Program-made: the position numbers and the translations under genes
DNA from: Paraglomus occultum
Taxonomy: Eukaryota; Glomeromycota; Glomeromycetes; Paraglomerales; Paraglomeraceae
NCBI GenBank assembly: GCA_910592205.1
Contig: CAJVPJ010000257.1
Coordinates: forward strand, 1-31,848
Reading direction: 5' to 3'
Length of the DNA: 31,848 nt
The notes under the pieces: generated by a model
Databases searched by the model: none
What the model was told of the DNA's origin: nothing
The model's input: only the letters and a program-made list of their open reading frames with translations
Shown here: positions 10,274-21,419 of the stretch, in pieces
How positions within the stretch are numbered: position 1 is the first letter of the stretch
Layout of the letters: every line of letters begins with the position of its first letter

Positions 10274-10502
10274 CTGTTGATTCAGTCACCTCCATAGTTC
10301 TTATTGTTCGTTTAAAAATAATCGTTTTGCTATAGTAATAATCCTACTGTTGCTGTCTATATATATAAGTAGAAAGAGGTAATCTTCTGTTGATTCAGTC
10401 ACCTCCATAGTTCTTATTGTTCGTTTGAAAATAATCGTTTTTGCTATAGTAATAATCCTACTGTTGCTGTCTATATATACATAAGTAGAAAGAGGTAATC
10501 TT
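10274..10502. repeat. Tandem duplication, two copies of ~115 bp
   Basis: Copy 1 is 10274-10386 (113 bases) and copy 2 is 10387-10502 (116 bases). Both start CTGTTGATTCAGTCACCTCC and end AGAAAGAGGTAATCTT. They differ by one substitution (TTTAAAA/TTTGAAA), one extra T in a T-run and two bases in a TA-run. They lie directly adjacent, about 115 bases past the stop of the F-box/kelch gene, so they may fall in or near its 3' UTR. The close match suggests a recent event. Confidence 0.85.
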
Positions 10503-10616
10503 CATCAGATCAGTCTACCCAACTTTCTATAAAATACAAACTTATTCAAAATCCTTAGAAATTTGATTCCCGACATAATCTACCATAGTCTTTACGTGAC
10601 ACAGTATAATCTACTG

Positions 10617-11888
10617 TTAACCAAGTATCCGTCCCATCATAGTTTCTCCAGTATTCAAATTTTCACCTATAACAAAAAATTCTCGCCTTCCGCTAGCAAA
10701 CGCAACACATTGCATGTTTGGTAAGCCCTGAATTCTAATGTGATCCCAAGTCCTTTTATACACCGAGAATATCTTCATGTACTCCCAAGGTTTTTCAGGT
10801 TGATCCCTCTCCCAATTAGCAGTCGTTGATCCACCGAATATGACAACTTTGTTTCCGAAACAAACCATTGCAGCACCAACACGCCGACCAGGACTTTGTC
10901 TCCGTCCGGTGGTGGATATCCACTCGGACGGTAGTCTGTATGATGTCGACTGTTCAATGTTTGGAGAAAGATATTTACTCCATCTGCAATCTTGTGTATT
11001 ATAAGCCCAAATACTATCATCATTGTGTATTTCTGGTAAGCCTGCATAAGTAGTCTGCTGGCCGCCGTATACGTAAAGTGTATTTCTTACAAACACGGAA
11101 AGATGTAATGATCTTGCATATGGAACGTTGGGTACTGAATTATAAATAGTCCAACTTTTATTCGTAACGTCATAAGTTGCATAATCTTTACAATCATATG
11201 GTTTGTCTAAGTAAAATAGAGGGAAAATTTTAACAAGACAAATATTTCGAAAGAATAAAATCAATAAAAGTGGATTATATATATCCAGTGTTTTACCATT
11301 GCTAAAGCATTGGCCACCATAAATCATCAAGTGATTACGATCGATGGCATTAAGCGTATGCATTGAGCGTGGACAAGGAAGTGCGTTGCTTTGAGTTAGT
11401 GTATGTAAACGCATATTATTCACATTCAATTCATACATCGCATTAGTAGGTTGTCCGGTAATCAGATCAATGCCACCATGAATATATATCTGATTCGATA
11501 TTGATGAAGTTGCTGGATACCTAACTGGACGATACTGATCGGATACCTTTATAGGGATGCGTAACCATTCGGGATTCTTTTCGTTTGTGCGTAGTTGCCA
11601 ACACGTAGGATTGTTTGGTGAAAGAACGACTATGTAAAGTGTGGCATCAATCATTACAGCGTTTCGGTAGCATAACTTGAAATCGGAAACCCCATTGTTA
11701 GGAACATGGCAAGGGACATTATGCCATATTGGTCTGATTAAACCATAGTGATGAAAGTTGAAAAACCAATAAAGTGGCCTGCACGTAAGAGAACAGTCGA
11801 CAAGATCTGATAATTCCAAATAATCGAAAATATGTCCGATGACTTCCAAGGGAAGTGACGTAAGTGACATCCGGGTCGTTAAATGCAA
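10617..11888 (-). CDS. F-box and kelch-repeat protein
   Basis: F-box proteins select substrates for SCF ubiquitin ligases by binding SKP1 through the N-terminal F-box; kelch repeats form a beta-propeller that binds the target. Here the F-box is at about residues 8-50 (LTSLPLEVIGHIFDYLELSDLV, then SLTCRPLYW). Kelch-type blades follow, marked by IYIHGG, HLMIYGG, TLYVYGG and KVVIFGG, with the usual downstream Tyr/Trp. The frame is open for 423 codons, but 11207-11296 is almost surely an intron of 90 nt: GTAAAA donor, TTTTACTTAG acceptor, no stop and a multiple of three. Removing it leaves 393 residues and restores a continuous kelch blade. An alternative start at 11870 (MSLTSLPLE) fits the F-box better. 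It runs convergently toward nothing recognisable; a tandem duplication lies just past its 3' end. Confidence 0.85.
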   Translation of the reverse strand: MHLTTRMSLTSLPLEVIGHIFDYLELSDLVDCSLTCRPLYWFFNFHHYGLIRPIWHNVPCHVPNNGVSDFKLCYRNAVMIDATLYIVVLSPNNPTCWQLRTNEKNPEWLRIPIKVSDQYRPVRYPATSSISNQIYIHGGIDLITGQPTNAMYELNVNNMRLHTLTQSNALPCPRSMHTLNAIDRNHLMIYGGQCFSNGKTLDIYNPLLLILFFRNICLVKIFPLFYLDKPYDCKDYATYDVTNKSWTIYNSVPNVPYARSLHLSVFVRNTLYVYGGQQTTYAGLPEIHNDDSIWAYNTQDCRWSKYLSPNIEQSTSYRLPSEWISTTGRRQSPGRRVGAAMVCFGNKVVIFGGSTTANWERDQPEKPWEYMKIFSVYKRTWDHIRIQGLPNMQCVAFASGRREFFVIGENLNTGETMMGRILG

Positions 11889-13075
11889 TTATATTGTTCG
11901 AGCTCGGAATTACAAACCGTTATCCAGCGATTAATGATATTAATCCAGACCGTTGGAGTTGTCTATAATAGAGAGGAACATAAATTCCCTGTTCGAAAAA
12001 GGTCGGAGAGACTTTTTATAGTTGAAGTGATGCAATGTTGTTTGGAGGACAAATTTATGTGACCACTTGCTTCATATTTCGTCGAAACAAATCACAACGG
12101 GGTCGCCTTTTTTTTTTCCACTCAACTACTTTTCCATGTTTGTCACCTAAATTGTTATAAAAGGAACTAGGGATGTTTACTGGACTTCCGGCGTAATCAT
12201 AGTCTCGCATATTGTCTTTAAGCTTAACATGACCCGGGTTCGAAGCCAATAAAATGTGTTCGCATTGACGTAATAAGACGTCAACAGTTTAACTTCATTC
12301 GGCGTTGTACCGCGGATCGTGGCAAAAACTTTTGGCAAAGACATTGCGTAAACGAATAGGTTAATAAATGTTTATGTAACCGACTATTTATAATCATGAA
12401 TAATGGAACGATTGTTTTTGAAAGATTTTCTGCAAAAGAATGCCTTACCTTTGAATGGGGTGCTCTTGATTTTCCCAAAGGTGCCTCCGCTTAAAATTAT
12501 TGTTAACGCATTATGTTGATCGCACGTCTTTGCAAAACATTTCGGGCATGGGCTATGATGTAATCTACTCCGATTTAGTAAACAACGTAACCTCCTTCAG
12601 CTCGACTTCGGGTTGCCGGATGGAGTTGAAATAAAATCAACCGTTGATAGTTAGACAGTCATATGTTTAGGTGGCTGTTCACATCTATACATGGTTAGAT
12701 AATCGTCATGGGCATAGACATTCGTACAATTCTAGACCACCCCTGTATTATTGTTATTGTGTTTACTGCCGCGCATAAATCAGTTTTCTCTTCTTTAAAC
12801 CCCAATCCGCTTGTTTAAAAAGCCTGTATTGGGTGAGCCAATGGATTAATTGAGATCCACAAATGGTCAAGGTTTGTCCATTTATGAAAGGGTTGGGTAA
12901 AAAGAAAAGTAGTGCAAGCCAGCCGTACGTTCACAATCCTTAATTTGATTTGTTACAATTGCCGTATTCATTGGGCGTTGATTGCGACAGCATACAGTCT
13001 TTTTTTTTTTTATGTTCCAAAGAGTGCGTTTACGGAAATCATGAATGACACTTTTTCTTTGTGTCCGTGCCGAAT
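11889..13075. other. Intergenic; possible small split gene on minus strand
   Basis: On the minus strand, ATG at 12478 opens MGKSRAPHSK followed at once by a GTAAGG donor. Further on, the frame ending at 12055 (NPGHVKLKDNMRDYDYAGSP) looks protein-like. A third frame, MSLPKVFATIRGTTPNEVKLL, overlaps the space between. I could not connect these with consistent phases. This is either a small unrecognised gene of about 100 residues or its relic; the rest holds nothing I can identify. Confidence 0.3.
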
Positions 13076-14182
13076 ATGTCACTACGTGAATCAATCAGAC
13101 GTACAATTTCTCAGTCAGTCTCGCGAGAATTTACGCGACCTTCTCCTACACTTTCCAGTCCATCGAGTGTGATTAAACATTTGGAACAACAGCTTGTTGA
13201 AACGCAGGACTATAATGACTCGCTTAAATTTATCTTTCAAGGTGTCTTCCGTGGAAATTTTCCTTCTCTGTATTCTCACCTTCCATCATCCTACGTTAGG
13301 AGTAATGTACTAGATTTTAATCTGATCTTCTTCCTGGGAAGTTAAGCTGCGAGGATCTTGAATTCAAAATGATAAAAATGGCATTAAGATGTTTTCTATT
13401 CTCATCCGTGTATCATTTAAGGTGTCTTTGTATTCTTGTTTACAAATGTCTACCGTTGTGTACTTGCGATTTCCAGACGCTAACTCAAATAACTTTTGCC
13501 CTGTATTCCAACAGTTCTTTATCATCACATCTACCCCAATTTAGAATGCAAACTTTCAAGAGAAAGAGCGTTCTCTTATCATGTCAATGTCAAATAGTTT
13601 GTTCAAGAGGTTTCGGTACCACTATAGTTCATCTCGATTTGGCAAGTATGCAAGAAGATGAATGCCCGCTTTGGTAAGCCTCGCAGATTACGAAGAAAGA
13701 AACAGACATTATGAGATTACCGGAAGCGAATGTGTTAGGAGTCGGATGGGATGGTAGAAACTTTCGTATCAGTTAATCCACTCATCATGCTATATTTTAT
13801 TCAGGACAGGGCCAAGGTACTCCCATCTCCATCTCATGATTTCTTATTGGGGGATAGAAAAGAGTTCGACGTACGGCTGGAGTCTACTGTCTACCACATT
13901 CACAGTCTGGAGAATCTAGATCTTAATTTACATACTAAAATCCCCAGCCAAGGCAAATTCATGCGAACAATTACGTTAAAAAAGAATCCCGGAAGTCATC
14001 TTTTGGAAAAAGCCGGCAAATATGGAACTGGTTATAAATTATCTGGACCATGTCATTTGCTGGCTGGCTTAAATTTGATGTTGTTTAGATTATTAGGTAA
14101 GTATGACGGCGAACATAGTTATGTTTTTCCAGTTATTACAGAGATCGTTGATGTAGGGAATATTAACCACGTGAAACTATAA
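13076..14182 (+). CDS. Unrecognised multi-exon gene, model unresolved
   Basis: Exon 1 starts at ATG 13076 (MSLRESIRRTISQSVSREFT) and is Ser/Arg-rich, then helical (VIKHLEQQLVETQ). It ends near 13240 at a CAAG/GTGTCT donor. An acceptor ATTTCCAG just before ACGCTAACTC (near 13476) continues in phase. Frames shift again between 13500 and 13800, with a GTAAGC donor near 13674. The last large exon follows TATTTTATTCAG near 13804. It runs to TAA 14182 or to a strong GTAAGTATG donor near 14096. That exon encodes about 95 residues of mixed strand/helix character (HDFLLGDRKEFDVRLESTVY, LLEKAGKYGTGYKLSGPCH). I recognise no family. Exon borders other than the first are guesses, so the boundaries given are the outer limits only. 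Confidence 0.4.
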
Positions 14183-14969
14183 CGCATTATGCACAGATTA
14201 GGTGAGATACGCCTCGTGCATTTGACATCCAACCTCTGGGTTGTTATAATAACATAGCTTCACCAACCTAATTTGCGGTATAGGGACTGCGCAAACAGGT
14301 ATGATGGGTCTTTTGGGGTGTTTGTTAGTATAATTGACATTGATTTTGCCCAATATGTTTCTAACCCAAGTAATCTGACCCAATTCGAAATAGGCACATT
14401 GTCTAAATAATCACCGATAAGCGGACATCCAATCAACATTGTTTATGTGACTTTATCGAAATAAAATGTATTTATTTCGAATTGAATCAGACTACGATTT
14501 GGGCATATACGTTTTAGAGATGTTTTCATTAAGACGCAGCATGATTCAAACGGGCAGGGAATTTGACTTGGTTAGTTGCATGACTTGTCGCGTTATTCGC
14601 GTTATCCACTGTATACGATATCACTAACTATCGTACATAGTTCTTTCATCCGAAAAAGAATCAGTTCTAATGACTAATAACTGTCAAGTAGTTTGGCAAT
14701 TGGAGCAGTGGAATTTGAGTTTTTTTTCTGATGCTGTTACATACCTGAAGGCTTGAAAGTTTGAAATAAGCCGGGCTATCAGGTTGCTCCAGTGAATACA
14801 ATCGGGATACGTGTGTCGAGGTCGCGTCGGACATCATTATCTGAAAGGAATAGCGGAAGTACTGCAACGAAAACGCAGACGCGCAAGGGATACGATTAAC
14901 AAGGGTTTTCTTGTTGTGAGAACTCGTATGTAGCTATTCCTCATCCGCAGCTGATTTTGAGAATTGAGA
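14183..14969. other. Intergenic, contains a 104-bp inverted-repeat unit
   Basis: No gene is supported. Short ORFs at 14198-14383 and 14667-14867 (minus) lack family features. The inverted repeat at 14381-14484 is listed separately. Confidence 0.4.
14381..14484. repeat. 12-bp inverted repeat bounding a 104-bp unit
   Basis: CAATTCGAAATA at 14381-14392 and TATTTCGAATTG at 14473-14484 are perfect reverse complements. The arms continue imperfectly inward (ACATT and CGATAA are shared). Either a small foldback/MITE remnant or a structured regulatory element. No target-site duplication is evident. Confidence 0.5.
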
Positions 14970-15078
14970 GACCTGAGGCCTGAGACCTGAGATCTGAGCG
15001 GAGACCTGAGCGGAGACCTGAGATCTGAGGCCTGAGATCTGAGACCCGAGACCCAAGATCCGAGACCTGAGACTCGAG
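14970..15078. repeat. Heptanucleotide minisatellite (GACCTGA)n
   Basis: About 15 tandem 7-base units: GACCTGA with variants GGCCTGA, GATCTGA, GACCCGA and GACTCGA, broken twice by GCGGA. It is far richer in G+C than its surroundings. Its minus-strand reading gives repeated S-D-L/G-L-R, but that ORF has no other gene feature. Confidence 0.85.
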
Positions 15079-17117
15079 CCCTAGACTTATCGATATAGTC
15101 CTCCTATATATAGTAATATAGATAATAATTTTAGAACTGGTTGCCAAAAAAACAAGGGTTACACGTAATAATAAATATGCACCATTTTATCATACTTATC
15201 ACAAATGTCAACGGCTTCACGTTTTGTCCTGTCACAAAATGCAGTAAATGTAAACAGACAGGGTCATTGTGTTGCACGCAATGATTATATACGCATACGC
15301 CTTACGTCTGTTGTGCACACAACCGCTCCATTATGAACAAACATAAAAAATTTTTGGACAAATGAAAGCTATTGTTACTCGGCGAGAGAGTATAATTCAA
15401 AAAAAACCCCAAAAAAACACCAGTTTGATATGTCTTGTTAGCAAAGTAACACTTCATCTCAGATAGAACATACTCAACCGTGGTAGATCTATCAGAGGCG
15501 CAATTGATCATGTGTTGTTGATCGTGCCAACCTTTGAAATAAAAATATTTAATCATGAATGATTGGGTGATTTTTACTAATAAGAATATACCGACGACAG
15601 CTTCTTTACGACTAACAAATCAGATCCGCAATATCCCAAAGTTAAAGCTGAGCAATATTTATGAATGTAACTGATAGTCATGAGCTTGGGTTTTTTCCTG
15701 GGACTTGCAATAAGACAAGCGCTTTATAAATGATACGATAAAATTGCTGATGACGTGTAATTGACTGCAATCTTCTTAGACCTGGGCAGCCCAAACAATC
15801 AGATGCTTTAAAATATGTACTCAAATTTATAATCATTTATCGATGTTACTGAGAAATAATATTCTCTCAATAATTACAATAAATATATTCGTGTAAAATT
15901 CGATGATGTAATAGCAGATTCTTTTTCCGATGATAGACACATTACCCGCGTCTGGTTTGTACTACATGTAAATAGTGGGCAAAGGAATTATCGATAATTA
16001 CTAATATCTCCTTGGTCGTATTGTCTTCTGGATCTTTCGAGAAGTATAAGTTTTTGGTTTGACATACAATCTGAACTAAAATGGCACGTCGATACTTACG
16101 TCATTGTCGTAATACTATTCGTGACTCTACGCTATCAAGGGCTTGAACGATTTTCCCGTGCCAAAATTTCGTGTCGGGCGTTTTGTTAACCGTTGTTGGC
16201 ATAGCGAGAATTAAAGTTAAATGATATCATTGAAAATACAAGCCTTTCTATCGGATGGCGCAAACAAAATTAAACAATACAACGGACAGAGACTCCTGAA
16301 TCGATAATTTCTCATTGCTTATTTGCAGAACTTGCTTATCCTTCAATTACTGTTTTACTCCAAGAATAAGGGTCCGATCTATTAAAACGACGACCCAATT
16401 TACAATATCTAGAACTATTGTCAGCAAGACGTATTTATTGCTTTGGCTGAAAAATCTTAACTGCAAGATCATAAAGAGAGGGCTTCTCAAAGTTAAGAAC
16501 TGTTATTCAAAGTTAACTAACTAATCATTCTCTCTTTACTAGCATTGTTGTCTGGAAGAAAATAACCGAGCTACAGAAGCTAATTTTCGCGTTGCTTGAA
16601 CACACTATTTAAGACGCTTGAAAATGGTAATGAGAGTATTGAAACTGATAGCCACTTTGAACATCATTGCAATTGTCCTCCCAAAAATGTTGGAAAGCAA
16701 AGAAGCTGATAATTTATGACCCCACATAGTTGTAATAATATTAGAAGAGAAAGTCCGGACCCAAAAATTATTAAATTTCAACTGCAATACCATTGCATTA
16801 TTTTACAAGAACAAAAACTATTTAGAGAAAGAGTCTAATCAACATCACATTTGCCTGTAGCTCCTAGAATAAACAAGAAACGGTTTTAATGTTGTTCAAC
16901 CGCCGTCAACAGCATACAAAAAAAGAAGTTTGGAAGAGTACTTCGAAATTATTTAATGTCTTTGAGCTCCAATGCACACTTGAACAATTTTTTAATATTA
17001 ATACTAATTACAACATTTTTTCTGTGATATTTTATTTTCATTAAACTTTAAATAACTCTTAATTAATATTTTTTTCAATATTATCATTCTGAAAGGACAC
17101 TAGAAAAATTTCTGGTA
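15079..17117. other. Intergenic, AT-rich, no gene seen
   Basis: About 2 kb between the minisatellite and the pogo-type element. ORFs of 60-85 codons at 15302-15556, 16315-16524 and 16605-16793 show no motif, no splice context and AT-driven composition. Confidence 0.4.
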
Positions 17118-17834
17118 CAAAGGCAACCCCGTTATACCGAACCCCGTTATACCGAACACCTCGTTATAATAAAGATTTTTAAAATCCATATAGAATTTAC
17201 CCCAGTCAACCGAATTTTTCGTTAAACTGAAGTTCTCGATTTAACCGAATTATCTCCGAAGATCTGCCTTTGTTAACCGAAGAAAGAAAATTTTCTAACC
17301 AATAAAAATGCAACATTATAAATACGCGTAACACATTGGCGTTCGCTAGCAACGTTCGCTAGCATACATGGAGATCGATGGTGATAGTGACCATTCTTCA
17401 AAGCGACCAAGGGAGGATAGAAGTGTTTTTGCCAGTCCTTCGAAACATTCCAAGATGTCTGTAAAGGCAAACGCTACAACAAACACTAAAAGAAAACGAA
17501 TATGCTTGACTGTTAGTCAAAAAATCGAGATATGCCATGCGAAAAACACAAACCCAAACATAAAGAACAACTCAATTGGCTTTGCAGTATGAGAAAGTTC
17601 AAACGAAAATTAGTAGTTTTTTTGACAATTAATCAAGTGGTGGTAATATTCTATGCATTTATTAATAAATGAGACCGATTTTTCTAGCTACATTTAGTAT
17701 TTTCACTCTAATCCGAAGAATCCTATACATTAATATAACCTTCGGTTAACACGGGTGCCCCGTTATTTCGAAGACCCCGTTATACCGAAGAAAAGTGCTA
17801 GAACGGACATCTTCGTTATAACGGGGTTGCCTTG
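17118..17834 (+). mobile_element. Pogo/Tigger-type DNA transposon, internally deleted, 717 bp
   Basis: The left end reads CAAAGGCAACCCCGTTATA and the right end is its reverse complement with one base fewer (TATAACGGGGTTGCCTTG). TA flanks both sides (17116-17117 and 17835-17836), the Tc1/mariner/pogo target site. The CCCCGTTATACCGAA word recurs at 17127-17141, 17142-17156 and 17775-17789, typical of subterminal repeats in this group. Inside is the start of a transposase and a piece resembling its extreme C-terminus, with the catalytic part missing. It is therefore non-autonomous, a step between a full element and a MITE. Confidence 0.85.
17368..17592 (+). pseudogene. Pogo-type transposase remnant (DNA-binding N-terminus)
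   Basis: ATG 17368 opens 74 codons. After a charged Ser-rich start, TKRKRICLTVSQKIEICHAK matches the CENP-B/pogo N-terminal helix-turn-helix, which binds the transposon ends. Coding similarity stops about residue 68 (NNSIGFAV). In another frame, 17582-17632 reads LQYEKVQTKISSFFDN and a stop, like the C-terminal tail of pogo transposases (K-[VL]-QTK-x-x-x-F). The whole DDE nuclease domain, normally several hundred residues, is absent. The element must rely on a transposase made elsewhere, if it moves at all. Confidence 0.75.
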
Positions 17835-17836
17835 TA

Positions 17837-18335
17837 TTTTTGGAATGTCTTTAAGGTTACGAACAGCTAAAACGGTTATCCATTTGTTTGACTGGAAATA
17901 CACACCATTTCAAATCGAATCGAATGTTTACGGGAAAATTGACCGGTAAAACTAGAGCTCTATTGCTATTGTCAAGTTACTTAATAAAATATTCTTTGTA
18001 GAATTTATTGTATATTTGAAGATACGCAGTCAATCTCTTTAAAACAAAAAAATGTTCTGGTCCAATCCATTTATAATAAATTATCGTAAAATGCAATTCA
18101 AATCTAGTTGTAAGAATGGTAGATTGATATTGAATATTACCTTTAATCCAAAATTTCTGTTGACCCAAGTAACTTTTTCTTGTCAATCGAATATTTTAAA
18201 CCTCATCAGTCGATAAAATAATACAATGACTTTCTATAACTTTTGTCATTTTTCTCAGTCAAAAATCTTGTTGTACGTCCAAAGAAACAAAGACGATTGA
18301 ATATCTCACACTTTGAAACAGTACAATACAACTTA
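17837..18335. other. Intergenic between two DNA elements, no gene seen
   Basis: Roughly 500 bases of AT-rich DNA separate the pogo-type element from the Tc1/mariner-type MITE. The ORF at 17977-18186 (minus) has no recognisable feature. Confidence 0.4.
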
Positions 18336-18749
18336 CAGTGCGTGAAAAGTAATCGAGAATGGGTGCATTGTAACAAAATACAATTTTCTTCGCCATATTC
18401 AACAATTTAAACCAAAGTTACATCACGCGCTAATAAGACTCTAATACTAGGAACACTATAGAACTTAGGTCTCAAAATTATGAATTGGCTGTCTAACAGC
18501 CCAGATTCAACCAGTCGAAATTTTATAGTTTAGAAAGAATGGGATGGTTTTAAAACCAAGGTTTTGTCAATTTGGTTCGTAGCATGCGACTGAGTAGGAA
18601 ATTATTTCAAGGAATGGTAATAAAATAAACTACCGGGTGGTCCTAATAAACTTGTTTATCGTACCATAGGCAGTACGCATTCAACCTTTCAGTTTATTTT
18701 GTCGTGCTATGAATAAAAACGTAAATTTCGTTACTTTTTTCGCGCACTG
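18336..18749. mobile_element. Tc1/mariner-type MITE, 414 bp
   Basis: The left end is CAGTGCGTGAAAAGTAA; the right end, reverse-complemented, is CAGTGCGCGAAAAAAGTAA. Both are flanked by TA (18334-18335 and 18750-18751), the Tc1/mariner target duplication. The right half also carries CCGGGTGGTCCTAATAAACTTG-like sequence at about 18633-18654, of the kind seen inside Tc1-type ends. No transposase coding remains. Its mobility would depend on a transposase elsewhere in the genome. Confidence 0.8.
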
Positions 18750-18751
18750 TA

Positions 18752-21419
18752 CTTTATTGTAAAGAAATTATCATATGATTAGGCGTCGTTGAATAATCTC
18801 ACGTAATTTGTCAAAGCGAGAAATGTCAAAAACAAAACAAAACTGGTAGACAATGTACATCGAGGTGCGTAGGTTGGATATGATATATTACTTGTTAGTG
18901 AGAATAAGTTTAGCGAGCGTACAAATTTGATTTATTTGTTACATAATTAACAAATGTCATGTTAACATTAGGTACTACAGCATATTTGTTCTAAATAAAA
19001 ATCATGTTATAATGTGCGTAAATAAATAATTCTTATCGATAGCAGAATTGAATTATGTAATAGTAGAAAAACTCGTTAATTCAAATATCTTGCCAATTTG
19101 ACCTTGAATAAACGAGATTGACTATGCAGTATGATAATAGTGTAATAAAATGGCTGTTAACTTATGTTGTAGACTAATAAGTGTGACAATAATTTATGTA
19201 TTTAATACAATCAATATTAAATGCGCTCATTTTATAGTAGCACGTGAATGCATACACAATCGATCTGCTACACCTCTTGATCTAAACAACGTATCATCTG
19301 TCCTCCATTTCGCAGTTAATGCCAATAATGCAGATGCTATATTGCTGAGAATATTCCACGTTTCTGCAGTTTAAGTTAATTGCTTAAAATCAAAACAAAT
19401 AAATTTGAAAATTCATTAATGGCCAATTTCATATACCAAAAAATAGCGTAAATAGATAATTCTTATTTTGTGATTAGTAATTTACTCAAACAATTACCAG
19501 ACTGTATTAATCGCGCAACAAAATTGCTATATTTTAACTACAACTTATGGACACATCGACTTTAGACCATATGCTATATTTATTTTATACACAGCATATT
19601 GTAATAAAAGTAATTACGTTTCGAAACATTGGGGAAACCCCCCATTTGTTATAATTATAACAATTAAAGCGCAAAGACATTAACTAAATCAGAATGCTGT
19701 TTATTGTAAACACAAGACTATCATTAGCAAACCTGTAAAGTCAAGTCATGCATCGTATAAAACGTTAATATATTGTACGGATAGCACAAGAGGCAAGTTT
19801 ATGTAAAAATTGTAATAATTACTGCAGGGAGACTAAGTAAATTGGATTGTGAATTTCAAGCCTCTGTATTCGCGTTGACAAGAGTTTTTGGATAACACAC
19901 TGAAAATCGATTATAGTTGTTATGAGTTAACATATTCTGCACGAGCACGCAGAACGCAAACGTACATTGTCTTAGTTTCTAAAATAAAAAATTTTGGCCT
20001 TTAATTAAAATAAATGAACATTCTATTGGAACGTAAGCTATAAAATAAATGTTAATTAATTACTTATGTTTGGAGTAAACAAATAATTTGGAGTTTACAA
20101 TACAGGTAATCAGGGCATTGTACAAATACGTGGTTGTTTGGAAAAATGATAAAATTCTCTCAATTGCCTTTTCAATCGTCAGAATTACTGTACTAAATTG
20201 TCGTATAAGCCAGTCGTCTGTGATACTATTTGAAACTAAACCGGTATTAATAAGTTTGTTAGAGAATCCCAATTTCGAAATGCAACAAGGCGATCATTAA
20301 CTTTAATATTAAAACCACAATCTTATACACTGTAACACCGGCAATTTATTACCGCTCGTCTAATTATTCTTGGCATCTTACTTATTGCCCTACCGTTATT
20401 TATTCGAGATTTGATTATTTTTTCTTTTTCTGTGAAATATTAATTAACGTAATTGAAAAACGTCAGTACTTGACACTGATCACCAAAGTGGTGTAATTAC
20501 GTAGATTATCTAATATATTTCGTGCGACATTATTCAGTCTTCCGTCATGTGATCATAATTATAGCGAGTTTTTATTACTGAAACAAACATTCTGCAATCG
20601 TGTTGGGTAACAAGGGTGAGAACCAAAAATGGTAATTATCCTTTCGGGAAATGGATTTAATTTGCAATATCGCACTGTCATTTCCTGTTTGTAACCTGAA
20701 TGGTGTTTCAGATCAAAACGGACGGCGGAAAATTCTGCTTACCAGTCGCTACGGAGATGGGAGATGGGAGATGGGGGCGGGAAGGTTTTATTGTAGGAAA
20801 TTGTCTGATTATGAATAACCAAGTCATTTAGAATTTGTGTCGCAGTTTTGTGATGTCGTCCGAAAATGAATTTTATGCCGAATATAAACAATATCACAAG
20901 TACTCGGTTATTCGCAACCCTTGTAAATCAACGTTTTTATTTGCTAAATTAAAATAGTCTAAAATACAATTTATTTCGTTTAGTGAAAGAAATTGAATGC
21001 AAGGGCAGCGAAAAAAAAATACTGCTCGTCTAGCCAATCACTTGGCACAAACATCCCTCTCAAAGCTATCTGCCTTATGCCCGCCCCCTCTATCCATATA
21101 TTCTCGAGGATCGACTGAGGCACATTTATTCTACATTCGTTATATGTCACTCCAATATCGTATTTATTTAGATCCTTGTTATGACTGACAGATTGTTATC
21201 TACACCAAAAAAAATATTGGTATGAACAATAATCTCTGATAAAGAAGATGCCAATCTATTGCAATATCAAATAAACACGTATCTAATGCGTTGAGCATTT
21301 GCCAATATATAATACAAGGTCATGAAAGATTCAACAAATATAACGAATACAACATATACAAAAACAGCCACCTGATGATCATCAACGGTAACTTCGCAGA
21401 AGTTACCACACCGAAAATC
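18752..21419. other. Intergenic, very AT-rich, no gene seen
   Basis: About 2.7 kb with no supported gene. ORFs at 19150-19374, 20060-20300 (both strands) and 20997-21188 have no motifs. A short GAGATGG x3 repeat lies at 20754-20774. I saw no hAT-type terminal inverted repeat matching the far side of the next gene. Confidence 0.4.

Noticed and set aside
12230-12250. tRNA T-arm-like GGGTTCGAAGCC
   Set aside because: No matching acceptor, D or anticodon arms could be placed around it.
14970-15078. Possible CRISPR array
   Set aside because: It has 7-base units with no spacers, in a eukaryotic context.
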